From: Halopelagius longus
GTDB lineage: Archaea; Halobacteriota; Halobacteria; Halobacteriales; Haloferacaceae
Assembly (NCBI RefSeq): GCF_900100875.1
Contig: NZ_FNKQ01000001.1
Location: forward strand, 930,001-994,000
DNA length: 64,000 bases
Direction: 5' to 3'
Position 1 is the first letter of the stretch. Each line of letters begins with the position of its first letter. This document shows, piece by piece, positions 9,922 to 16,882 of the stretch. A model generated the notes under the pieces. That model was not told where the DNA came from. It saw nothing but the letters and a program-made list of their open reading frames with translations, and made no database searches. Both the position numbers and the translations under genes were made by a program.

Positions 9922-9954
9922 TCACCTCCGTAGTACGCAGGATTGCTCCTACGG
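9922..9954 (-). promoter_or_regulatory. rpl1 ribosome-binding site and candidate L1 autoregulatory hairpin
   Basis: On the minus strand, CCGTAG and CTACGG form a perfect 6-bp stem (9949-9954 with 9928-9933) around a 15-base loop. The 3' arm runs straight into the Shine-Dalgarno-like GGAGGTGA, which ends 3 bases before the rpl1 ATG. Archaeal L1 is known to bind its own mRNA. A hairpin that hides the SD is a plausible site, but the L1 contact bases were not verified here. Confidence 0.45.
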
Positions 9955-10241
9955 GTCAGTGAAACAGGCTACTGCCTGCCTCGTACGACGCGAGGAGAGT
10001 TTCGGCCTTAAGTCCGTCGAAGCAATCGCCCCCGAACGGCGGCTTTTGCGGCGGAAACGCCCGTTTCCGTGTGAACGTCCCGCACGTCGAAACGGCGGTG
10101 GACGAACGACGACGGCGGGCGGGAGACGGCGGACGGAATCGCAGACGGCGGACGGAATCGCAGACGGCGGACGGACCCGTCGCTATCGGGGCGTCGTTCC
10201 GAAGAGAAGAACCGCTCGTAGTCCCGAGCGAGCAGAGAGCG
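9955..10241. other. rpl11-rpl1 intergenic region without a supported gene
   Basis: About 320 bases separate rpl11 from rpl1. Apart from the rpl1 leader hairpin and a 19-base tandem repeat (10124-10175), I see no conserved gene or RNA. Open frames through it are GC-driven and lack a plausible protein composition. It presumably holds the rpl11 3' end and the rpl1 operon promoter. Confidence 0.6.
10124..10175. repeat. 19-base tandem repeat, about 2.7 copies
   Basis: The unit AGACGGCGGACGGAATCGC occurs at 10124-10142 and 10143-10161. A partial third copy (14 bases) is at 10162-10175. The copies are identical. It lies between rpl11 and rpl1, outside any gene. Confidence 0.85.
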
Positions 10242-10721
10242 TTACTCGTCGGCGAATACGTCGTCGTACTCGCCGTCGTCGATGCGCTTCTTGAACTCGC
10301 GCGGGTTGTTGCCTTCGATGGTGACGCCGAGGGACGTACACGTCCCGACGACTTCCTTCGCCGCGTTGAGCGAGTCGTACGCGAGGAGGTCCGTCGACTT
10401 CTGGTCGGCGATCTTCTTCACCTGGTCGGCGCTCAGGTCGGCGACGAAGTCCTTCTGGGGCTCGCCGGAGCCGGTTTCGAATCCGGCCTCGTCCTTGATG
10501 AGCTCCGCCGTCGGGGGGACGCCGACTTCGATGCTGAAGGAGCCGTCGTCGTCGTATTCGACGGTGACGGGGACCTCCATGCCGTCGAAGGCAGCGGTCT
10601 CGTCGTTTATCTCCTGCACGACGTCTTGCACGTTCACGGGCGTCGGCCCGAGCTCGGGACCGAGCGGCGGACCGGGATTGGCCTGCCCGCCGGGAACGAG
10701 CACTTCGATAGTTCCAGCCAT
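10242..10721 (-). CDS. rpl11: 50S ribosomal protein L11
   Basis: This 159-aa protein is L11, which together with 23S rRNA forms the GTPase-associated centre. It begins MAGTIEVLVPGGQANPGPPLGP, the proline-rich N-terminal domain that contacts elongation factors. The rRNA-binding C-terminal domain (VADLSADQVKKIADQKSTD ... VVGTCTSLGVTIEG) follows. It appears to be transcribed separately from the L1-L10-L12 operon downstream, with a 323-base gap. Confidence 0.96.
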   Translation of the reverse strand: MAGTIEVLVPGGQANPGPPLGPELGPTPVNVQDVVQEINDETAAFDGMEVPVTVEYDDDGSFSIEVGVPPTAELIKDEAGFETGSGEPQKDFVADLSADQVKKIADQKSTDLLAYDSLNAAKEVVGTCTSLGVTIEGNNPREFKKRIDDGEYDDVFADE

Positions 10722-10879
10722 ACCTCAAAGGACCAATCCGCGACTTTTAACGGTTTTCTTTCGGTCGAAGGGCCTGTCACGCCGACACAGGGTGTCGAGC
10801 GGCGGCGGAAGAGCGCGGTCCGAACGGCCGACGCGTGCCGTTCGACGCTTCGACGGACGACGCGTCCGACGCCGACGCC

Positions 10880-11968
10880 TCAGAGTTCGACTGTGAACGG
10901 CGCGGCGTCGGCGGCGGAGTCCGCCATCGCGCCGAGAAGCGTCGCCACGCCGTCTAAGTCCTCCGTATCGACGACTTCGACGGGCGTGTGCATGTAGCGG
11001 TTCGGGACACCGACGTTCAACGAGGGGATGCCGCCTCGGGAGGTGTAGAACGCGTCGGCGTCCGTCCCGGTGCGGACGCCCGTCGCCTCCAGTTGGACAG
11101 AGACGCCAGCCTCCTCGGCGGCGTTCCGCGCGAGGGCCACGACGGACGGATGGTTCGCGCTCCCGCGGCAGACGACCGGTCCGCCGCCGAGTTCGACGGG
11201 GCCGGTGCGCTTGCCCGGCACGTCGGGGTTGTCCGTCGCGTGCGTCACGTCCACCGCGACGACGGCGTCCGGGTGGAGGTCGTAGCCGACCATCTTCGCG
11301 CCCTGTACGCCGACCTCCTCTTGGACGGTGCTGACGGCGTACACCGTCGCCTCGGCGTCGGACTCGACGGCGTGACGGAGGCCCGCCGCGGCGGCCCACG
11401 TCCCGACGCGGTTGTCCATCCCGCGGGCGGCGACGCGCGTCCCGTGCAGGTCGCGGACCCGCGTCTCGACGGTCACCGGGTCGCCGACTTCCACGAGGTC
11501 CGACGCCTCCGCTTCGCTCTCCGCGCCGATATCTACGAACTGTTCTTCGATGTCCTCGTAGGACTCCTCGCTCCCGTCCCGGAGGTGAATCGCCGTCTGG
11601 CCGACGACGCCCGGGACGCCCTCGTTTTCCGCCGCCGCGTCGCCGTCGCCCGCGGTGTGGACCGTCACGTGTTGGCCCTGCGAGACGGTTCGGTCCGCTC
11701 CGCCGATGGGGCCGATGCGGAGGAAGCCGTCGTCGGTCACGTCGCGGACGATGTAGCCGATTTCGTCGGCGTGGCCGGTGACGGCTATCTCCGGGGCATC
11801 GTCGGCCCCCTCGTGGACCGCGACGGCGTTGCCGTAGGCGTCTACCCGCACCTCGTCCGCGAACTGTTCGACGTAGTCCACCCAGACGCGTTGCCCGCGG
11901 GTCTCGAACCCGGAGGGACTCGGCGTCGTCAACAGGTCCTCGAGGAAGGTTCGTCGCTCGTCGTCCAT
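10880..11968 (-). CDS. M42 family metallopeptidase
   Basis: This 362-aa protein belongs to the M42 family of cocatalytic-zinc aminopeptidases (TET-like, often called endoglucanase or FrvX in annotations). Visible metal-site and catalytic marks are AVTGHADEIGY, GMDNRVGTW, VSTVQEEVGVQGA and VDVTHA. FYTSRGGIPSLNVGVPNRYMHTPVEVV is the typical C-terminal block. The start at 11968 (MDDERRTFLEDLLTTPSPSGFE) fits the family. A longer frame adds 16 non-conserved residues. It probably trims peptides in the cytoplasm. Confidence 0.92.
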   Translation of the reverse strand: MDDERRTFLEDLLTTPSPSGFETRGQRVWVDYVEQFADEVRVDAYGNAVAVHEGADDAPEIAVTGHADEIGYIVRDVTDDGFLRIGPIGGADRTVSQGQHVTVHTAGDGDAAAENEGVPGVVGQTAIHLRDGSEESYEDIEEQFVDIGAESEAEASDLVEVGDPVTVETRVRDLHGTRVAARGMDNRVGTWAAAAGLRHAVESDAEATVYAVSTVQEEVGVQGAKMVGYDLHPDAVVAVDVTHATDNPDVPGKRTGPVELGGGPVVCRGSANHPSVVALARNAAEEAGVSVQLEATGVRTGTDADAFYTSRGGIPSLNVGVPNRYMHTPVEVVDTEDLDGVATLLGAMADSAADAAPFTVEL

Positions 11969-12050
11969 GCGCGACGGTTCGAAGAAACAGCGGATTAACG
12001 CACCGATCGGGCACAACCTCTAATACACTTGTCGGCGTAGTGATATCGCT

Positions 12051-12467
12051 ATGGTAGACATCACACTCTTCGAGATTAATCTCCCAGAGGGCACTTCGTT
12101 CAGCGCGAGTAACATGGCACCGCTCATCGGCGGCCGCGGAAAAGACGAGGGCGAGAAGTCCGACGACGAGACGTCGTCCGGCCTCGAAATCGGCGGAATC
12201 AGCAAGTCCGACTCCGAGTCGGAGTCGGACGCCGACTCCGGGCCCGAAGTGAAGTCGCTGTCCGGCGACTCGGAGTCCCAGTCCGGCGGCGACGCCGGGT
12301 CCGACTCGTCCGGCGGCCGCGGAAAGGCCGCGCCCCTCCTCGGGTTGCTCCTGCTTGCGGCCCTCGCGGTGGCCGCGCGGACCATGATGGGCGGCGGCGA
12401 CGAGGACGTCGAGGAGTTAGAGGAACTCGACGACCTCTCGGAGATGGACGTCGAGGCGGGCGAGTAA
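12051..12467 (+). CDS. Haloarchaeal acidic protein with one C-terminal membrane helix
   Basis: This 138-aa protein begins MVDITLFEINLPEGTSFSAS and has a long Ser/Asp/Glu-rich low-complexity region (residues 35-95). A single hydrophobic helix (about 98-112, AAPLLGLLLLAALAVAA) follows, with an acidic tail after it. I recognise no domain. An A/T-rich box (taatac, 12021) about 28 bases ahead of the ATG supports this start. It stands between the M42 gene and mevalonate kinase. Confidence 0.75.
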   Translation: MVDITLFEINLPEGTSFSASNMAPLIGGRGKDEGEKSDDETSSGLEIGGISKSDSESESDADSGPEVKSLSGDSESQSGGDAGSDSSGGRGKAAPLLGLLLLAALAVAARTMMGGGDEDVEELEELDDLSEMDVEAGE

Positions 12468-12485
12468 GCCGCTCGCGCGACGCCG

Positions 12486-12501
12486 ACATCCGGGCTTTTT
12501 T
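12486..12501 (+). terminator. Likely transcription terminator
   Basis: A run of six T follows a GC-rich stretch 20-30 bases after the stop codon of the acidic membrane protein gene. Archaeal RNA polymerase terminates at such U-tracts. Confidence 0.45.
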
Positions 12502-12550
12502 CGACGTACTGACGATTCAGCGCCGACCCCCACCGAACGCGGTCGGATAG

Positions 12551-12558
12551 CCTTAAGC
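12551..12558 (+). promoter_or_regulatory. Probable TATA box of the mvk-ipk operon
   Basis: The element ccttaagc is centred about 27 bases before the mvk ATG at 12582, consistent with a leaderless mRNA. Confidence 0.5.
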
Positions 12559-12581
12559 GGCGGCCGAGAAATCCCACGAAC

Positions 12582-13598
12582 ATGACCGTCTCCAGCGCTC
12601 CCGGGAAGGTGTACCTGTTCGGGGAGCACGCAGTCGTCTACGGAGAACCCGCGGTCCCCTGCGCCGTCGAGCGACGGGCAACCGTCAGCGTGGAGGCGCG
12701 CGAGGACGACCGCATCCGAGTCGAAGCCAGCGACCTGAGTCTCGACGGGTTCACCGTCGAGTACGGCGGCACGTCCGACGGGAGGCCGGACGTGGACGTG
12801 CCCGCGTCGCTTCTCGACGCCGCGACGGGGTACATCGACGCGGCGGTCGAACAGGCGCGCGACGCCGCCGACGCGCCCGACGCCGGATTCGACGTGATAA
12901 TCGAGAGCGACATCCCCCTCGGGGCTGGCCTCGGATCCTCGGCCGCCGTCGTCGTCGCCGGCATCGACGCCGCGACGCGGGAACTGGGCGTCCCCCTCGA
13001 CAGGGAGGAACTCGCGGACAGGGCGTACCGCGCCGAGTACGAGGTGCAAGACGGCGAAGCGTCCCGCGCCGATACGTTCTGCTCGACGATGGGCGGGGCC
13101 GTCCGCGTCGAGGGCGACGACTGCCGCCGCATCGACGCTCCGAACCTGCCGTTCGTCGTCGGATTCGACGGCGGGGCGGGCGACACTGGCGAACTCGTCG
13201 CGGGCGTCCGCGCCCTCCGCGAGGAGTACGACTTCGCCGCCGACACCGTCGAGAGCATCGGCGACATCGTCCGCCGCGGCGAGGCCATCCTCGCGGAGGC
13301 GGACCCCGAATCGGACCCGACGGCCGACCTGCTGACGGAACTCGGCCGCCTGATGAACTTCGACCACGGCCTCTTGGAGGCCCTCGGCGTCTCCTCGCGG
13401 ACGCTGGACAACATGGTGTGGGCCGCCCGCGAGGCGGGCGCGCACGGCGCGAAACTCACCGGCGCGGGCGGCGGCGGATGCATCGTCGCCCTCGACGAGA
13501 CGCGGGAGACGCAGACGGCGCTTCGATACACCGCAGAGTGCGAGGACGAGTTCCGCGCGGAACTCGACAGAGCGGGCGTCCGCGTGGAGGAGGCGTAG
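12582..13598 (+). CDS. mvk: Mevalonate kinase
   Basis: This 338-aa GHMP-family kinase converts mevalonate to 5-phosphomevalonate in the isoprenoid (archaeal lipid) pathway. The N-terminal SAPGKVYLFGEHAVVYGEPA, the ATP-binding IPLGAGLGSSAAVVVA (about residue 108) and the C-terminal GAKLTGAGGGGCIVAL are the three GHMP motifs. It is followed without a gap by isopentenyl phosphate kinase: the stop codon is adjacent to the next ATG. The pair therefore encodes two steps of the archaeal mevalonate pathway in one transcript. Confidence 0.96.
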   Translation: MTVSSAPGKVYLFGEHAVVYGEPAVPCAVERRATVSVEAREDDRIRVEASDLSLDGFTVEYGGTSDGRPDVDVPASLLDAATGYIDAAVEQARDAADAPDAGFDVIIESDIPLGAGLGSSAAVVVAGIDAATRELGVPLDREELADRAYRAEYEVQDGEASRADTFCSTMGGAVRVEGDDCRRIDAPNLPFVVGFDGGAGDTGELVAGVRALREEYDFAADTVESIGDIVRRGEAILAEADPESDPTADLLTELGRLMNFDHGLLEALGVSSRTLDNMVWAAREAGAHGAKLTGAGGGGCIVALDETRETQTALRYTAECEDEFRAELDRAGVRVEEA

Positions 13599-14378
13599 AT
13601 GGGGCGGTCCGACCCGTCTGACTCGCCCGACGCGACGCCCTCTCCGGTCGTCCTCAAACTCGGCGGGAGCGTCGTCACGGAGAAAGAGTCCCCGGAGACG
13701 TTGGACGAGGACGCACTCGACGCCGCCGTCGCGGCCGTCGCGGACGCCGAGGTGGAGAGCCTCGTCGTCGTCCACGGCGGCGGCAGTTTCGGCCACCACA
13801 ACGCGGAGAAACACGGCGTCAGTTCCGCCGCGGGGACGCGCGACGCCCGCGGAATCTACGAGATTCACGACGCCATGCGCCGCCTCAACGACGCCGTCGT
13901 CGGCCGCCTGCAGGACGCCGGCGTCCCCGCCCTCCCGGTCCACCCCCTCTCCGTCGGCGCGCGGGACGGCGACGCCGCCCTCTCGTTCCCCCTCGATTCG
14001 ACGGCGGCGATGCTCGGCGAAGGGTTCGTTCCGGTCCTCCACGGCGACGTTCTCGCTCACGCGGGCGAGGGCGCGACGGTCGTAAGCGGCGACGAACTCG
14101 TGACGCGACTCGCCCGCGGCCTCTCCGCCGATAGAGTCGGCCTCTGCTCGACGGTTCCGGGCGTCTACGACGAGAACGAGGAGGTCATCCCCGAGATAAC
14201 GGCGTTCTCGGACGCCGCCGACGCCCTCGGCGAGTCCGACGCGACGGACGTGACCGGCGGGATGGCCGCGAAGGTGCACGCACTGCTGGAACTCGGCGCG
14301 CCGGCGCACGTGTTCGGCCCCGACTCCTTATCTGCGTTCCTCGCGGGCGAGGACGCCGGCACCGTGATTCGCGGGTAG
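13599..14378 (+). CDS. ipk: Isopentenyl phosphate kinase
   Basis: This 259-aa amino-acid-kinase-fold enzyme phosphorylates isopentenyl phosphate to IPP, the last step of the archaeal mevalonate pathway variant. Motifs are LKLGGSVVTEKE at the N-terminus, VVHGGGSFGHHNAEKHG with the catalytic His region (about residues 58-72), VLHGDVL, VVSGDEL and DVTGGMAAKVH at the C-terminus. Its ATG directly follows the mvk stop codon. Confidence 0.95.
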   Translation: MGRSDPSDSPDATPSPVVLKLGGSVVTEKESPETLDEDALDAAVAAVADAEVESLVVVHGGGSFGHHNAEKHGVSSAAGTRDARGIYEIHDAMRRLNDAVVGRLQDAGVPALPVHPLSVGARDGDAALSFPLDSTAAMLGEGFVPVLHGDVLAHAGEGATVVSGDELVTRLARGLSADRVGLCSTVPGVYDENEEVIPEITAFSDAADALGESDATDVTGGMAAKVHALLELGAPAHVFGPDSLSAFLAGEDAGTVIRG

Positions 14379-14583
14379 CGCGCCCGACTACGAACTCGAT
14401 TTTCGACTCTTCTCTCCCCTCACCGAGGCGCAGAGTGCCGCGCCGACGACGCCGGGACCGAGGACGACGACTTTTAGACGTTTATCGGCCACGTTGGGGA
14501 CGAGTGCATCTGCCGGGATGAGGAGGACGGCGCGAAAACGCGCGAGAGACGGTCGCTAGACGGTTCCCGGTTCGGGCGACGCA

Positions 14584-14594
14584 GTTATACTTTT
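14584..14594 (+). promoter_or_regulatory. TATA box of the HTH regulator gene
   Basis: The element gttatactttt is centred about 25 bases before the ATG at 14613 and predicts a leaderless mRNA. It overlaps imperfect repeats of gtatac/gttgtat that could be an operator. Confidence 0.5.
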
Positions 14595-14612
14595 CGTATA
14601 CCAGTTGTATCT

Positions 14613-15257
14613 ATGTCCACGATAGCCACGTTTACCGTTCCTGCTGGCGCCTTTCCGCTCGGACACATCTTCGAATCGTTTCCCGAGATCACCATCGAAA
14701 TCGAACAAGTCGTACCGGTAAACGATTCTATCCTCCCCTATTTTTGGGTACGCGGAGAGCCTGTCGAACACGTCCGAAAGGCCCTCGAAGAGAGAGGAGC
14801 GCTCGAATCGTACACGCTCATCGACAACCTCGGCGACCAAGGTCTGTTCCGCGCCGAGTGGAATCCGGATGTCGAAGGGATACTCACCGGGATCATAGAC
14901 GCAGAACTGACAGTAATCTCCGCGACGGGCACCGAGGACGAATGGACGTTCGAATTTCGAGACGAGGACACCGCTCCAATCGCGGAGTTCCAACAGTACT
15001 GCGCCGACCACGGCATCGACGTTACGTTAGGACACATTCACTCGGTCGGAGCGCCAACCGACGAAGGAGCGTACGGTCTCACGACGGAACAGCGAGAAGC
15101 CGTACTGCTCGCCTACGAGAACGGCTACTATACGACACCGCCGGAAACGAATCTCGGTGAACTGGCGGAGGAACTCGGGATTACCCATCAGTCGTTCTCT
15201 GACCGACTTCGACGAGGAGTACACAACCTTATCGAAGAAACGCTCGACGTGGCGTAA
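14613..15257 (+). CDS. Bacterio-opsin-activator-type HTH-10 transcriptional regulator
   Basis: This 214-aa regulator has an N-terminal sensing domain of the bacterioopsin-activator GAF/HTH-associated type (residues 1-150). The C-terminal HTH-10 domain reads LTTEQREAVLLAYENGYY ... NLGELAEELGITHQSFSDRLRRG. The recognition helix is about residues 190-205. These proteins are abundant in haloarchaea and usually respond to unknown cues. The surrounding DNA is less GC-rich than the ribosomal regions. No obvious target gene is linked except the HalOD1 gene downstream. Confidence 0.9.
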   Translation: MSTIATFTVPAGAFPLGHIFESFPEITIEIEQVVPVNDSILPYFWVRGEPVEHVRKALEERGALESYTLIDNLGDQGLFRAEWNPDVEGILTGIIDAELTVISATGTEDEWTFEFRDEDTAPIAEFQQYCADHGIDVTLGHIHSVGAPTDEGAYGLTTEQREAVLLAYENGYYTTPPETNLGELAEELGITHQSFSDRLRRGVHNLIEETLDVA

Positions 15258-15343
15258 CTACCTGTCTTCCTTTTAAACCCGCTGCATATACTGCCTCGAG
15301 AGTCAACCGAATAGGACGCCTATGGAGCAGTAGCTACTCTCAA

Positions 15344-15664
15344 ATGACTGAGCCTACTGAAACTGCATCGGCGAAGTCGCACACTGCCGAGAAAAACGCC
15401 GGAGCGACGTACTCTATTCGGGAAACTGAATCGGTCACCGAAGCTGTCGTCCGAGCCGTTAGTGCAGAGAAAGAACGCCACCCGCTGGAGATGGAACCGC
15501 TCTACTCGGTCATCGAAACTGACGCTCTCGATACGCTGTTCGCATCACAGACGAACGGCAACCGACGGATGTCGAACAGAAAAGTCGCCTTCAGGTACAG
15601 CGGATGTGACATCTGGGTCACGGAGAACAGAGAAGTACTCGTCGCGAAGAGCGAGGCAGAGTAG
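15344..15664 (+). CDS. HalOD1 output-domain protein
   Basis: This 106-aa protein matches the HalOD1 pattern: SVTEAVVRAVSAEKERHPLEMEPLYSV..., DALDTLF, then a short beta-rich end (VAFRYSGCDIWVTENREVLVA). HalOD1 is a haloarchaeal domain often attached to response regulators, but here it is alone. It lies 86 bases downstream of the HTH-10 gene in the same direction and may be co-regulated with it. Its function is unknown. Confidence 0.8.
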   Translation: MTEPTETASAKSHTAEKNAGATYSIRETESVTEAVVRAVSAEKERHPLEMEPLYSVIETDALDTLFASQTNGNRRMSNRKVAFRYSGCDIWVTENREVLVAKSEAE

Positions 15665-15947
15665 ATGTACCGACTCGATTGCAAACGCCGCGGAAGTAGA
15701 GTACCCGGAATGCGGCCGCGATAACTCTCACTGCGCTTAGAACGTCTGTCTTCCGGAGAACAGCGGAAAGACGTGTGAGACCGTGGTTTTCGCTATCAGT
15801 CCGAGGTGGCTCACTGCGTTCGCACCCCGGACGGAGCATTTCGAGCGGTTCAGTTTCGCACTCGGCTCTGCATAACGGAGTCACCGTATCAATTCCCGCT
15901 GAGAGCGGAGGGACGAGCGCATTCTCCGGTGTCGGTCCAAACCCCGT

Positions 15948-16694
15948 TCAGATGTCCACTCGCAGGCCGTCGCGGGCGAACCGCACGTCGCCGTCGTACG
16001 CCGACCCGATGGAGTCCAGCATCTCCTCGTGTCGTCCCTCGGTGTGGGGGTAGAGGTGGGTGAGGTACACTCGCCCGATATCCCGGCCCGCCAGTACCTC
16101 GCCCAACTGCGACGGCGTCGGGTGGTTCGAGACGTCCACGTCGTCGGGGAACGAGCAGTCGTGCGCGAGGGCGACCGCGCCGTCGGCGAAGTTCGCCAGT
16201 CCCTCGAACGCCTCCGAGTCGCCGGAGAAGACGAAATCTCCCTCCTCGCCCTCGAACCGGTAGGCGAGACACTGAATCGAGTGCCGCGTCTCCGTCGCCT
16301 CGATTTCGAAGCCGGCCACCTCGAACGACCCGGCCCCCGCGGTCACCTCCCGGACTTGCAGGTCCACGCGGTCCTGCAGGTAGTCGTAGACGTCCAAGAG
16401 GTCGTCCACGAGCGACTTCGTCCCCTCGGGGCCGACGACTTCGAGGTGTTCCTCGCCGGCCAGCCATCTGGCCTTCAGCAGGGGAATCAGGTCCGCCACG
16501 TGGTCGAGGTGGTGGTGGGTCAGGAGGACCGTCCCGACGCCCTCGTAGCCCGCGTCGGTGGCGCTGAGGCGGCCGAGGACGCCGCTTCCGCAGTCCACCA
16601 GCAGCGTCCGGCCGTCCGATTCCAGAAGGAGGCCCGTCTGGGCGCGGTCCGGCAGGGGCATCGCGCTCCCGGTTCCGAGAAACGTGACGCGCAT
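15948..16694 (-). CDS. MBL-fold metallohydrolase (RNase Z-like)
   Basis: This 248-aa metallo-beta-lactamase-fold protein begins MRVTFLGTGSAMP. It carries the zinc motif LLTHHHLDHVAD (HxHxDH, about residue 60), DCGSG, FSGDSE and VYLTHLYPHTE. The layout resembles RNase Z / arylsulfatase-like hydrolases, but the substrate is unknown. The ATG at 16694 gives the family N-terminus; an extra six residues upstream are not needed. Divergent from the Lhr helicase gene with a 188-base gap. Confidence 0.88.
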   Translation of the reverse strand: MRVTFLGTGSAMPLPDRAQTGLLLESDGRTLLVDCGSGVLGRLSATDAGYEGVGTVLLTHHHLDHVADLIPLLKARWLAGEEHLEVVGPEGTKSLVDDLLDVYDYLQDRVDLQVREVTAGAGSFEVAGFEIEATETRHSIQCLAYRFEGEEGDFVFSGDSEAFEGLANFADGAVALAHDCSFPDDVDVSNHPTPSQLGEVLAGRDIGRVYLTHLYPHTEGRHEEMLDSIGSAYDGDVRFARDGLRVDI

Positions 16695-16882
16695 ACGGCC
16701 GTCTACTCCCACCGCGCGGTTAGGCGTTCGGGGTTACGCCGACGGACGCCGTCCCGTCGCCGAGGAGGGCGTCTTGCGGACCCCGAGACGCGAGCGTCGA
16801 CTGCGTCTCCGGCGCGATTTCCGCGTTTCGACCGGGGCCGACGGCACAACCCACTTACCCCTCGGGTACTTCCGAACGGGTA

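Noticed and set aside
12417-14309. Long minus-strand frame covering mvk and ipk
   Set aside because: Antisense shadow: poor composition (Arg/Val runs) and no motifs, while the plus-strand kinases carry full GHMP and AAK motifs.
15665-15947. Possible IS remnant or small gene between the HalOD1 gene and the MBL gene
   Set aside because: No terminal inverted repeats, transposase motifs or well-composed frame were seen in this 283-base stretch.
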